A stretch of DNA of 64,000 nucleotides, from NCBI GenBank assembly GCA_038503075.1, contig JBCAML010000022.1:1364001-1428000 (forward strand), in the 5' to 3' direction. The notes under the pieces are model-generated. The model was not told where the DNA came from, searched no databases, and saw only the letters and a program-made list of their open reading frames with translations. Made by a program: the position numbers and the translations under genes. This document shows positions 11,582 to 23,076 of this stretch, one piece after another (the first letter of the stretch is position 1; each line of letters starts with the position of its first letter). This DNA is from Gyromitra esculenta (taxonomy: Eukaryota; Ascomycota; Pezizomycetes; Pezizales; Discinaceae).

Positions 11582-12907
11582 TTAACAAACAGAAAATTTC
11601 AACTCCGCCTGCTCGGCCACCCTTAGCATTTCAGCGGTCTCCTCATCGCCCATCTCAAAGAAGTCGCTGTCCATATCCTCTTGCTCCTCCGCTTCTAACT
11701 GATCAACCACTCCCTCTTTATCCCCTGCTTCCACTCGCTCAATCGTTATCTGTTGCTTCACCTCGGGAGCAGCGCTCTGCTTTGCAATTTGAGTAACGAT
11801 ATTCTCGAGAGCCTGAACGTAATCGAGGGTGTCGGCATCGTTCCATGCGTAGAGTTCTTCCGCATCCTCGACCTCATTTGATTCAACCTGGGGAGGTGAG
11901 GGTACCACTTGTTCGGTGGCTATGGAAGTCAGCTTTTGTTCAAATTACTTCACGCGTAGGAAATAGGCACATACCACGCTTCACAGCTGGTAGTAATAAA
12001 AATTTCGCTTTAGAGGCAGCTCGCGAAGGGCCATGGCCAAATTCTTCGTGATTGGCTTTAGCAGTAATCGGATTATGTGCACCAGGAACTCTGTCTATCC
12101 AATTTATCAATAGGCATGCCCCTAACGTGGGGCGTGGTGTCGTGCCCAGCCCTCCCTTGGGGCTGGGTACAAGAGCGTCGTGAGTAGAGGCCCAAGTACA
12201 TACATCGGGATTCTGATGAGGAGGTGTCATCGGGTGTTTGTCCCGGTGATCTGAGAATTTTTTTGCCCTTAGAGAGCTGGAACTTATTTTCCGGAGCTTT
12301 ATAACCAACCGCTATAGCTAGACTTAGTAAACTGTATTCGACGGCCAATAATCACAGTGTTTGTTTTTTTGAGGAGATGCCATGCTAGTGGGTCGGTATC
12401 TAGGGGCTCTCATAAACGTTGCCTGGATACAGATAGAGACTTACTGTTTCCCGGCCTGGTGGCCAGTGGGGTCGCTGGTTCGGCAAGCTCAAGCCTATTC
12501 GCCTGTTGAGCCATGGTATCTCCTAGTGAAATCCTGCCCTCAGCTACAGCAATAGTAGCACTTGGTGCGGCCTGCATCTTATTTTAATTAACTATGATAG
12601 GAACTTGGCCGAATAATAAACGTACTGGGTTGGCTTTGAAAAATTTTGTTAATGTTCCCTGGCCCTCGCCAAGTTTCTTATTTCTTATTTTATCAATCTT
12701 ATTGCGTTCTCTAGTAACTGCTGATTGTTTTAACATAGCTGCTTTCTGCTTTGCCGCATATTTTCGGTCTTCGATTTTGTTTTCAATCCATAGTCTCCGC
12801 GCCTCCTCTGCTGTCATCGGATTCGCCTTCCTCTTTTCTGCGGCTAACCTTTTCGCCTGTCTACTTGTCATAGGTGGTATCTGCTGTTTAGATCGTGTCT
12901 GCTCCAT
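11582..12907 (-). CDS. PIP-box protein, probable PCNA-binding, 340 aa
   Basis: This is a four-exon model: 12907-12626, 12571-12445, 12250-11975 and 11919-11582. The introns are 54, 194 and 55 bp with donors GTACGT, GTAAGT and GTATGT and acceptors GCAG, TCAG and ATAG. All phases agree (0, 1, 1) and the coding total of 1023 bp divides by three. The N-terminus is highly basic with helical Ala/Lys/Arg repeats. It leads into QGTLTKFF (residues 83-90), an exact match to the PIP-box consensus Q-x-x-[ILM]-x-x-[FY]-[FY] for docking to PCNA, followed by basic residues. The C-terminal 110 residues are strongly acidic (EEQEDMDSDFFEMGDEETAEML). A nuclear role at replication or repair sites is inferred from the motif alone. 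The 194-bp intron is long for this genome and may hide a further exon. I do not recognise the whole-protein family. Confidence 0.55.
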
Positions 12908-15247
12908 TGTTGATGAAAATAATCAAGCGGTTCTGTGATAGTTTTCAATAGAGGCTTGATATATTGGGGCTTCACGTAAAGTGATAAGCTCTTGTTTGTC
13001 CGATTTATTTTTTAGGCTGTGTAAATGCAAGTTACGGGTTGCTTATAAACTTCGTTTCTCGAAATGCGCGATATCAAAATTATGTCTTATTATTATTTTG
13101 GTACCTCGTGAGGATCAGGGTATGCGAGGAGTGCAGAGATTTCGGATCGTCTGTGTCTTGCGATGTTTGGATATAGGCGGTGGAGATCGTTTGTTACTAT
13201 TGTTTCTCTGAATGTGTGGATGCGAATTGGAGTTTTTTTTTTTGTCGTTTGAGAGATGGATGGATGTGGTGGAGTTAGGTTGATGGATTGGTGTAGGTGG
13301 GATGGTTGGACGAGGTGTTGGGAAGATGGCAGTTTTATAGGATTACCGCCCGATCGACACGAATGCCATCATTCACCTACATCATGCGTGGATTATCGCC
13401 CCCATCAACCCCAACCCATCATTTAGCTCTACCATACCTGCGGTGAGCTCTCTCATCAACCCTAACCCATAACTGAACTGAATCACGCGTGGGGTGTTCG
13501 CATTCCATCAATCCTAATGCCATCACTCACCCGCATCACGGCTTGACCTTCATTCCCATCAAGCCAAATCCATCGCCAACCCACTTCATCCACGGATTAC
13601 AGTTCCCATCGACGCGAATGCCATCACTCATCTACCTTGTGCAATGACGTAAGTTCGGACTTAAACAGGAATCAGAGAGTCGTACCTAGGATTGATACCG
13701 ATCGAATGGCTGAAATCTCAATCAGCGCAGCTAGCATGCGCAGGGCGAGTATCAATCAGCTCACTTGACATGTTCTCCCTATCTGTAGGATATCATCTCG
13801 GAAAAGAAAGTCTGAGAAGAATATCCTTCCTCGTGGTGTTTAATGTTTTGTCGGTCAACTAATTTGAGTCGTACTAAGGTCCCATGCGGATACCTGTGGC
13901 TCTCATCATCATAGCTATTGCATGTGGAGGATATATAGAACACCCCCATAACCAGTCGATATGAAGATACTTTCAATAGATCAAAGAATCGGCGACTCGT
14001 TGCATAATCCCACGGCTTCAAGTTCGACTTCACCATTCACAAGATACAGAACCGGTGCATCAGGATCAGCAGTTTGAAGGAAAGCTATCTTTGCATGACG
14101 TCGCCGACTCCTAGTATCTCCATTCCTGTTTTAATCATATCTTAATTGATTGAGAGAGTCGACATAACTCGTGCTGTAGAAATGAGCGACAAGCTGCAGT
14201 TACGCATGGGCTTCTCATCTCCACCTGGTGTTGACACCACAAACCAAAAAAGGGCGTAGGAATCAGACTAAAGGTATTTTAGCTGAGCTTTAAGGTATAA
14301 TGCTGCCCAATAGAGGAATCGCTAGGCTCATCAAGCTATCTTACACTCATCAATGAGAGATCTTCTATTTCTCATCAAGAGACCAATCTCTGTGACTATT
14401 TTAGACCCATTGAGGATAAAGTTTTCCTTTTGTTAATGTTTCAACTAACTAAGTGACTCGCGACATTCATCTTTACTGACCGAATGCCTAATACCCATAG
14501 ACTTATAACCCTAAATCCAAGCAATCCCTCAGTGATAAAAATTAGTTGACCGTTCTTAAGATTATGTTTGGGAACACGTGTAATGCTTTTGCGCGTTGGC
14601 ATGGACCGGCAGGAAAGTATCCTTAACGCGATTCGACCGCAACGAATACTGATGCGTAATCCTTTATGCGAACAGAAATATTGTCCGCTTTATTGTAAAA
14701 TTCGACCAGCTACTCGAAATAACATCGTCGAATAAAAGTTACTCATTATTACCCAACCTCCACTGGTAAAGGCGTGTCAAGCTAGGTAGTGCCGTGGAGC
14801 ACCCGAACATAAATTCATGCCCTGACTACGGCGGAGCGTAAACAACAAATAGTTTAATGAGAAATGTTAGAACATTCCTATTCTTAGGTTTAACGGCAAA
14901 ACACACATCCTCTATGCATCTTTGTGCTTTCACTGTGTGTAGAAAGTGTATGTCAGTTGAGCCGCAAGAATTGTTGTGGCTTTTGCTGTGGAAGCTGTGA
15001 TTGACCAAGCAATAGGGCATAATTTGGGTTCTTCAACTGTGAATCACTGTTGCATACATCCGCGATGGCTTGGAGATTGCAAGAAAAAATGGTTTACAAG
15101 AGAACTTATTCCTAAAAAATCAAAACCGCCCAACCATACTCCGAAATTTGGCAATCCATGCCCCTATGCGCTTCCCCCGCCATCAACTCACTTCTTCCGC
15201 TCGCCTCCTTTCTCTCGCTGGTTACAGATAATCTCTTCACTCCGCCT
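12908..15247. other. intergenic with a minisatellite
   Basis: The six-unit minisatellite at 13.34-13.64 kb is listed separately. Between 13.8 and 14.1 kb on the minus strand there are short coding-like segments in different frames (for example ADPDAPVLYLVNGEVELEAV) broken by stops, possibly a decayed gene. No intact gene was found. Confidence 0.4.
13340..13643 (+). repeat. degenerate minisatellite, about 6 x 50 bp
   Basis: Six consecutive units of 49-52 bp start near 13340, 13390, 13442, 13491, 13542 and 13594. Most begin GGATTA or a variant, and share a core like CCCATCAACCCTAACCCATC followed by a CTCAC-type segment and CATCA. The units differ by roughly 20-35 percent, so the array is old. 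It lies between the PIP-box gene and the next gene on the same strand and overlaps no coding frame. Confidence 0.75.
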
Positions 15248-15849
15248 TCAAGCTTCCCGTAGCCCGTACCCCTCGTAATCTCCTTTCACTTCGCCAGTAG
15301 TGGTTGCAAACTTCCTCTTCAATTCACCGACCACATCTCCGGTCCCGTTCTCTAGTCCTCCGGTCCCAGCCACAACGGTTTCACCAAACTCGCCCCCCGT
15401 CACTTCAACCACTTCTTCAGCCTCTGGAGCCATATTGGCGCGTCCCTCCTTGACACCTGCAAGCCAGCCTATGATGTTGCCATAAAGGCCTTTTTCATCC
15501 TGTATACCCAAGCAAAATCAGCGAGTGTTTAGCAGAGTTAGAGAGTTAGGTTATCAGCAAAAAAAAAAGACATTGGCCTCCTTAGAGGGCAGCGGTGTAA
15601 TTCAATAAAATGTCGCGATCTTCGTTGGCTATGAGAGTAAACGAAATGAATTTCAAGAGTAACAGAGAAGAGATGAAAAGGATAGCTTTAACTCACAATA
15701 TAGAACTTGGCGACCTCAAAATAACGCTTGGGATGAAGAGGGGGAATCATCCCATCCATCACTGCGGCTTTGACCTCGCATTGCCATTCCTTCTCTTGAA
15801 GGTAGCGAACGCGGATCCTCCTTTTCTCGATGGCGGATGAAGCGTCCAT
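15248..15849 (-). CDS. hypothetical 134-aa protein
   Basis: Two exons, 15849-15697 and 15499-15248, are joined at phase 0 across a 197-bp intron (donor GTGAGT, acceptor ATACAG), giving 405 bp. I chose the ATG at 15849 (MDASSAIEKRR) over an earlier in-frame ATG because the upstream frame lacks coding character. The N-terminal half is basic with a K-E-W-Q-C-E-V-K-A-A-V segment. The C-terminal half is Gly/Glu/Val-rich and low in complexity (EEVVEVTGGEFGETVVAGTGG). No signal peptide, membrane segment or known domain is visible. The strong splice signals and phase match are the main support. Confidence 0.5.
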
Positions 15850-18800
15850 TTTACGATTGTACGAAATGAAAAGTCGGAGAAATTCTTTGGTTTTAGAGTA
15901 GCAGTGACAACGAATTGACACGCGAATAGGTTGTGGGTGCAGTATGTAGATGCGTGAGGAGATATTTAATTTATCGATCAATTGAAACTGCGATGAATGT
16001 GGTTGATTGATAGTGAGGTGGATGAAAGGTGAAGGAGAAGGGAGAATGGGACCCGTATTTATAGCAAATCACTAGCTCCCCCAAGACTTGGCTGGACTGC
16101 TTTATTTCGCCGCTCCAGTATGCAGGCAATGCAGTGACTAGTGGGTATGCGCGTCTCTTCGAAGGAGTCAGCGTTTTGTTCCGCTAGTTTCTTCGATTCC
16201 GACTTCAACCATTCTATCTGGCTGCCAGGATCTAGCATCCCGCTCCATTCATTCTATCCGGTTGTCAGGATCTAGCACCCCGCTTCATTCCTTCTATTTC
16301 ATCTGGTCAGTGACCCTCTTGTCTGGAGAACCTCTCAATCATCGAACGAATTCACAAGTGAGCAATTCGTCTATCTGAGGTCTAGATTTGCGTCGGATAC
16401 ATGCACTTCCCTTCAATCGCATATTGACTCCCTCCGCTATACTCGAAAACGCTTGAAAACGAGATCAATGCTGACTTTCCTGTGGATAGAGACCTTCTGT
16501 CACGGTGGCGATAGTGATACGTTAATACCGATGGAAAAACTAAGGACGAGGTGTGTTTGCTCCGATGAAAACTCGCCTTTTCCTCCGAGTCTTGATTGAC
16601 GAGAGCAGCCCGCTAATCGATTGTAATAGCGAGATTTACTTCTTACATCTCTTATGTCTACATAGTTGAGTGGTCAAACTTCACTCCCATCGTTTCTAAA
16701 TGCCAATATTCTAACTCTACAGCTCCGTGAGCAGGATTCTTGAGGATAATCATGACTAATTGCCCCTGAGGGCCCTGGAGGCTTACGAATCACATAACCG
16801 TATCCCTATCCATGATGGGATCTTAGGATTGTAATAGACCGACTTGTTCAGAACTCTATAGTGAGAAACATTGGGAAGACTGCTCCACCGCCAACTGCCA
16901 GCTACGAATCGGTTCACGGCCTCCTGATAAACCAGAAGCTGCTATTTCCTTTAGCAGCATTTTGATATCTGTAACTTGTCTCAAATCAAACTCTAGGGCT
17001 CTGCCTCAGAATCACATGGCTATAGATTGAAACTTGGCAGCGCGAGAGAACCAAGCCTAAGCGACTGCAAACAGTAGTTGATTTCAACGGTATGGTAAAA
17101 AGTCATCAAACGTCACAGAAATCCTAAAAACCAGCGCGATGCTTAGCAAGTATGAGAAACAACGTCCTGAGCTCAATTATAAACCGATTCTGCCAAATAT
17201 GGTGCCTGATACAAATTCTTGTCGTGTTTTTATTAGGACTGAGGAAGACTTGCCAAGCGGGTCGCGTGCGACCGTGCCAGTAGTGTCGGACACAGAAATT
17301 ATTTGGATTCATCGGCTAAACAGTTCGGACAGGACAAAAGTACCGTTCTGCTATCAATTCTAGCCTGATGCAGTACATGCTTACGGGAAGCGAGCGGGAA
17401 GAAAATCGCCTAGCCGATTGCTGCTCCGGCGCTGTTGGAATATTAGTGGAAGAACTATGATCAGGATTCGGTGCCCACGCTTTGCAGTGTCCGAAAACTA
17501 TTTGGGGCCCTATTTCAGGATCTATAGAATACTGAAGACTAAAATATGGGTGGCATTTATTCCTCCCGAATTAAAAATCGAATAGGGATGAAGCAGATCT
17601 AGTCACCGGTCACCGATTCTCTGATCCAATATCTGTTAGAAATTAAAATATTGTTGTATATGTTATACATTCGACTGTATCTCGATTTATTATACCTCTG
17701 CTCTAACGCTATCTTCTACAACTATCCATTAACAATCCGCCATTGTGTAGAGCTACGTGTTTACCGCTCTATGCGGCTCTCACGGGGGTTGTGTTGTACA
17801 ATTCTCACGTTAGCCTTAACCGTGATAACTTGCTAACTAGGATCGATGAGTTAGAGGCTCATCCAATAGTTCATTTAAGGCGGATAAGCTATCCCACGGA
17901 TGAAAGCAGCCCTTACTATTTCTGCCAGATTTTTTTCCCTTTGTCAATCGTGAATGCGCAGAGAAGCTAGATCTTCGTACTGCGCCGCACGAGTCGCATA
18001 TGTCGAGTTATCGGTTCCAATAGTGTTGGCGTATGAGTCCATCATTCGAGTTCTATCGAATACAGGTAGTCACAGCTCGGGTACATAACAGGCATTATAA
18101 TTCACGTTACAGGTTTGATATGGGTCACCTTGGTACCGAGATGTAATATATATATACGAAGGGCTATTCTGTGAGTTCACGGAATGCGCATCATGTAGAA
18201 GTAGTTTGTTCTGATAGCTGGGCGCGGTTTTCAGTTCAATATTAATTTTGAATTTGATGATTCCACGAATCCTCCCCGTTGTATACCATAAGAGCTTGGG
18301 CCAAACCGAAGGCCCACAAAATCACTAATTAGATGGGGCTTTTTCATATGCTCAGCAGAGCTAAATCTAGTATTAATCAATACGTGAGTAGGTCTGCTAC
18401 CTGTCCCCTACTCGCGACTAGTCCATCTGCCTATCTTGTCCCCAGTTAGTTTTTCAAGAACAAGAACCGGACAGTACACACCTCACTATGAAGAAAGACG
18501 CGTCGATTACGATCCTTGGCGCCTAGGATCAAAATTTGGGCACATAACGGGCCGCCAACCAATGAATGACCCAGTGCCAGAAAGGAATGAGATTTGGAGA
18601 GCACTGAAATGACGGATAAAAGAGACTATCTCACCGGTACAACCCAACGACCATGAATGAGTAAACTACACCGGTCACTATAACTCGTCGGGACATGTAG
18701 CGTGATCATCAGAAATTACCTATCACTCTCTTCATTGTATGGTTTGATCAATTGGAGCAGGGACTACAGCTATCTTGGTTCAAGTCCTCTCATACAGTTC

Positions 18801-18881
18801 TCTGCGTATCTTAGATACAGGGAAGGAAACAAGCAGATCGCTACAGTGCATGTATATGTTCCGGCCCGTATGTCATTAAAT

Positions 18882-19341
18882 CCCGTTTACAAATGGAGCA
18901 ACTTTGCAGATAGGCTGGCCCACCAGCAAAGCGGCGCTAATTGGTGGCCCATATCCAAAGTGCAACAACAAAGCTTAGACCATAAGGCCTCGCTAAGAGT
19001 CTCAACTCCACCACAGCCCATTATAGCAACTTTATCATGAACTCAAGCGCCACACCTCTTGGCTACAAAAAAGATGGCACTCCAGGAGCTCAGCGCGCTC
19101 TGGGTACTAGATGATATCATGATAGTGGTTGTAGAACTTGAAGACCGTTGGTTTTGTGTTGTTTCTCAAGTGGCTATCAGTACTAAGGTGAATTGTGGAG
19201 AGGCTAACTCGGACATTCTTTTAGTGTAAGTGGCTTAGTTGTGGTTAATGAAAACCATTTTACTTTGAATACGGGCTAAGTTCAAATAGCACTTTGTAGA
19301 TGGGTCGACCCATCTACAAAGATGCTCCATTTGTAAACGGG
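18882..19341. repeat. inverted-repeat pair with an internal palindrome
   Basis: Bases 18882-18899 (CCCGTTTACAAATGGAGC) are the exact reverse complement of 19324-19341. Similarity continues inwards for about 25 more bases at roughly 70 percent. The right arm abuts a perfect 30-bp palindrome at 19292-19321, and further variants of CCATTTGTAAA and GGCTGGCC follow to about 19380. This could be a non-autonomous DNA transposon of about 460 bp with nested rearrangements; no clear target-site duplication is visible. Confidence 0.5.
19292..19321. repeat. perfect 30-bp palindrome
   Basis: The half-site CTTTGTAGATGGGTC is followed immediately by its exact reverse complement with no spacer, giving a fully self-complementary 30-mer centred on GTCGAC. 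Confidence 0.9.
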
Positions 19342-19859
19342 TTGGCCCATTTGTAAAGCAGGCTGGCCACTTTGCAAATGGACATTCTTGACAAACGGGC
19401 TAGAGCATATATTTTATCAACGCGAACAGTAAATGTTTTTACTTAATCCAACTTTTCGGGATATTGACGTTTAGTTTAACAAACTTAACAAATCATCCTC
19501 CCCGGTATAATTTTATCCCAGCTAATCTACTAATTCTGTTTCTCCCTCCTTCACCATCTACCCCTGAATCATTTGAGAGTATACTTCCGCTCAGAATTTT
19601 AGCCAGCACCGACAAATGTTCCTATGTGTTTTTTATCATAAGCATCCCAAAGCAATGAGTGAGGCGTTAGCCGAGTCGCTAACCCAGATCTGGGGAATTG
19701 GGAAGCTGGTGTGGATAACGAGTGGGGGCAATCATAACGTACGAATCGATGTACACACAATCCATACAATTGCAATTTCTAGGACTTTCTTCGAGCAATA
19801 ACTAGCAGTACTGTTAGCTTATCACTAAAGACATGATAGTTCAATAATCGCTAGGGATA

Positions 19860-20771
19860 TTACAAATCCTTTGCGACATGAACAAAGCCTGTCCATATCA
19901 TCCAACTTCCCAGTGCTGGTATCCAACCTAAGGCAAACGTACCCCACCAAATCAACTTTCGCCTTCCGTTAGACTTCTGCAAACGCGCTTGCTCTTCGAT
20001 TTCGGGCAACGCAGCACTTGCTAGCTGTGGTTGTATCCAGAATACAATGGCAGTTATGAAAATGGATGTGCTAACACTGATTCCGACAACATAGACTATT
20101 GCTCCAGCATTCATAACCATCGTATACACGTCCAATGTTCCGATGTCGCTCCGGCGGTTATTTTTTGCAATAGTAGCCAGAAGATAAACTGTAGGTATTA
20201 TGCCAATAATCTCCAGCACAACCTCTGTCACGATCATTGTGAAATGGTTTGACTTATATTTTCGCATCCAAATACCCTTCTTCTTTATCACACCAAGGTA
20301 TTTCAACATGCTTCCAGTTATATAAAAAATAACAATGGTCACCCAAGTCCCTCTCGGTCTTGCGAGCGACATCATTATCAACGCCTGCCGCGTCAGCAGA
20401 CCCGACTCATATACAATAAATGCCCCAACAACAGCGGAAGTGAGCTCCAAGAGAACCATTACAATCGCCGGGATGAAGAGGCTCAACCGAAGGAAGCGCT
20501 TTGACGGAGACTCCTCTAGGTTCGGTTTCGGGAGAAGACCACAGGCCAAGCGGTATCGAACTGTTGCACGTCCGAGAACGAAAGATCCGACAAGGGTAAG
20601 GAGATTTACCATAGCAAATGCTCTCAGGGAACTGGTGGGTGAAGCGCAGGAAGTGGAGTACAAGTTGCCTCTGGAATCCATACCCTGCTCGGCCAGGCGG
20701 TCCCTGGAAATCCATCCATCGGGTAAGAAAGCAATTTGTCGTTGCGTATCTTGATTTTCACTCTGAGACAT
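19860..20771 (-). CDS. six-TM membrane protein, unknown family
   Basis: This single-exon frame gives 303 residues from MSQSENQD. The frame extends to 20894, but the internal ATG at 20771 is preferred because the added N-terminus has no coding character. Six strongly hydrophobic segments are visible, in order: LRAFAMVNLLTLVGSFVLG, LSLFIPAIVMVLLELTSAVV, TWVTIVIFYITGSMLKYLGV, MIVTEVVLEIIGIIPTVYLL, a long IVYVVGISVSTSIFITAIVF, and IWWGTFALGWIPALGSWMIW. Between the fifth and sixth lies a charged loop (EIEEQARLQKSNGRRK). The N-terminus is hydrophilic with no cleavable signal peptide. I do not recognise the family; multi-TM orphans like this are common in ascomycetes. Integral membrane location is secure, function unknown. 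Confidence 0.65.
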   Translation of the reverse strand: MSQSENQDTQRQIAFLPDGWISRDRLAEQGMDSRGNLYSTSCASPTSSLRAFAMVNLLTLVGSFVLGRATVRYRLACGLLPKPNLEESPSKRFLRLSLFIPAIVMVLLELTSAVVGAFIVYESGLLTRQALIMMSLARPRGTWVTIVIFYITGSMLKYLGVIKKKGIWMRKYKSNHFTMIVTEVVLEIIGIIPTVYLLATIAKNNRRSDIGTLDVYTMVMNAGAIVYVVGISVSTSIFITAIVFWIQPQLASAALPEIEEQARLQKSNGRRKLIWWGTFALGWIPALGSWMIWTGFVHVAKDL

Positions 20772-22978
20772 TTTGGATAAATATTTGATACGCTGGAGAT
20801 CCGTTGAGGGGAAATGCGGGAAGAGCAACTTGGTAAGACTTGATCCGATGATACAGATACTTACTTGCGGTTTTGGCACGTGGTATGTTCCCACCTACGA
20901 TTTAGGTCAACCACGGGATCCGGATTACGATTGTGTGAGTTACGACATGTGGCGGGAACTTTGTTTGAGCGGACGATTTTTTGGAATCTAGTTTACAGTT
21001 TCCCGAAGACGCAGACACGCAAGACGTATTACTGCTGAACATCTGGCGAGAACACTTCTAGTGCGCAACGATGAAGCAGGCACTTCAAAGAAAGACCTAA
21101 ACTCCTGCTAAGGAAGCTAGTCCATCTAAATTTCAATTCGAAATACACCGCAACCAAACTTTCAAACTACCCACCAGTCTAAATTTCAACTCGTTCCAAG
21201 GCCCCGCCCTTTTAGGGTGACTGTAGTTCCATAAGCGACTACTCGATATAATATTACTATACTACTCCTAACACTAGTACTCGTGCTATTCACCCTGTCG
21301 GCATCGGTCGAAGAGAGTAGCCAATTTGTTCGGGAAACTTCAGGGCACAGGGTGCGCCATATATAGAAAGAGATAGGTTCCGCTTCTATCAATCAATTAA
21401 TACTGCTAGGACATAGCGTCAATACTTTTAAGATTCTACGTTTTAGATATTTGAGATAACTTTTTACCAACTTGACATTAGTAAAGACCTATTCCTAATT
21501 AAACCCCCAATTAAGTTTGCCTCCTGCGGCAGTCCTACATGAAACTACTCGGCGAACATACAATATACTAAACCAAGCACGCTATGTAAGCACTAAATGG
21601 CTCTTATGTATCCCATCGACGGAAATCGCACCTCACATGTTATCCTGTAAATCTGGGATTTCCGGATTTAAGTCCCCTTCTTGTCTATCCTTTATTTCGT
21701 CGCTTTCTTTCTTTCCTACTATCCCTTGGGGGTACACCCCAAGGATATCTACAATCCCTGCTACTTCTGGGGGGGTGCGATAGTACGAACACACTGCATC
21801 ACCAACACCTTCTCTAGATTACAGGTATATCTTAGCTCCACCAATAGCTTTGTCAATAGCTCTACCAGTCGTTCTCGATTTCAAAACAATTAGTCATTCT
21901 CTTAAGAGCATAACTTCAGATTTCTTTGCCTCAATTTCTCTGCAGCCCGCGAATTTCCAAACTCATCACTTCCTCCATTAATGCAATCAGGACCAGGAAA
22001 GCGTCATAATATACCGCATATATGATAGTGAATCCTACCAACAAGGGTAAATAGTAGATTCTCGTTCGTTTCTTCGATAAATGACACTAATTAGGCAATA
22101 TGATGTTATTTTTTACGGGAAGGGATTACACTGGGCCTACGGCTACCCGAGACAGCCCAAAAGGGTTGGTGATTTAGGATTCAATATGAGCCCGGCAGTC
22201 AAAGATTCCCTAAACTATGAAAAGTAAGGTTCTTAGACCTCCAGTTGTGTTGGTATGCTTGGTAAATGTTTTCGTTACTTTATAGGGACTGCGGCTACTA
22301 AAGTCGACGCGCTGACAGATAAAATTTTACTGGAAAACCACTCGCAGCGTTAGATATTCAGCCAGTGAAGTCTACCTCATTATGAACCTTGCCAAAAAAC
22401 ACGCAAAAGCTCAGGATGCTCAATGCTAATTGCACAGCACCGACGTAAGAGAAGTTTGATGACAATGCTCAGAGTATCACAGAGAGGTCAAGTACAGAGA
22501 TCTTTGACCATTTCCCCAGCTCGTACTAAAACCTTAATCCTTATTATCTAGTTAGCCCTTTGTGGAAGAGTCCATTGTGCTATATTAAAATTCGTACAGT
22601 ACGTGCTGTGCTACATTGCAATTATCTCGTAAGCCAGAAGCACTATTACGAAAATTATTTACAGTCCAGATTGTTGAAAAGGCTTTTGGTGGTTCGGTGG
22701 CACCCTCACCTCTGTTCGATGAGTTCACGCAAATATCTCGGCACAGAAACAATTTATCATCGCAAAAGGAACACTTGAAACACTCGATCGGTTTTTTGTC
22801 AAAAATTTCCAAATCACAGCCAATAAGTATTAATGTAGCGATATTAACCATGGGACGGGTTGATATCTAGGTACCACTTCCCAACCAAGTAAGCATGGCG
22901 AAGTTTAACATCATGGGAATTAAAAAGGGTGGTCAGACATCAACGTAATAAAAAACGAGATGTTCTAAGCCGTTATAT
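20772..22978. other. intergenic, nothing recognised
   Basis: No gene or repeat was recognised. A short pair of complementary CCTTGGGGGT/ACCCCAAGG blocks at about 21724-21744 forms a small hairpin. Confidence 0.35.
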
Positions 22979-23076
22979 GTGGGTATCAGGAATCGAACCT
23001 GAGTCCTCTCGGAGCTTTGGCTTGCGCTAATTAAGCGATCCACAACGAGAAGTACTAACCACTATACTATACCCAC
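22979..23076 (-). tRNA. tRNA-His (GUG) with a 27-nt intron
   Basis: Read on the minus strand, the full cloverleaf is present: acceptor stem GTGGGTA/TACCCAC, D-stem GTA/TAC with loop TAGTGGTTAG, anticodon stem TCTCG/CGAGA with loop TTGTGG plus one base (anticodon GTG), a 4-base variable loop, and T-arm TCAGG-TTCGATT-CCTGA. The 98-nt gene carries 27 extra bases one nucleotide 3' of the anticodon, the canonical position for a nuclear tRNA intron spliced by the SEN endonuclease. The D-arm and anticodon arm resemble eukaryotic tRNA-His. The 3' CCA is not encoded, as expected for nuclear tRNAs. Confidence 0.93.

Larger units (their letters stand above)
15850..19859. other. gene-poor 4 kb stretch
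   Basis: No convincing gene was found. Near 16211-16290 a unit of about 40 bp (core CCAGGATCTAGCA, or TCAGGATCTAGCA in the second copy) is duplicated in tandem with changes. Near 18.88-19.34 kb there is a nested inverted-repeat structure, listed separately. Confidence 0.4.

Noticed and set aside
13779..14100. Minus-strand 85-codon frame and an adjacent coding-like segment in another frame
   Set aside because: The two cannot be joined by a sensible intron; at best a short remnant.
20335..20754. 139-codon plus-strand frame
   Set aside because: It lies opposite the six-TM protein, has no start context and a composition typical of an antisense frame.
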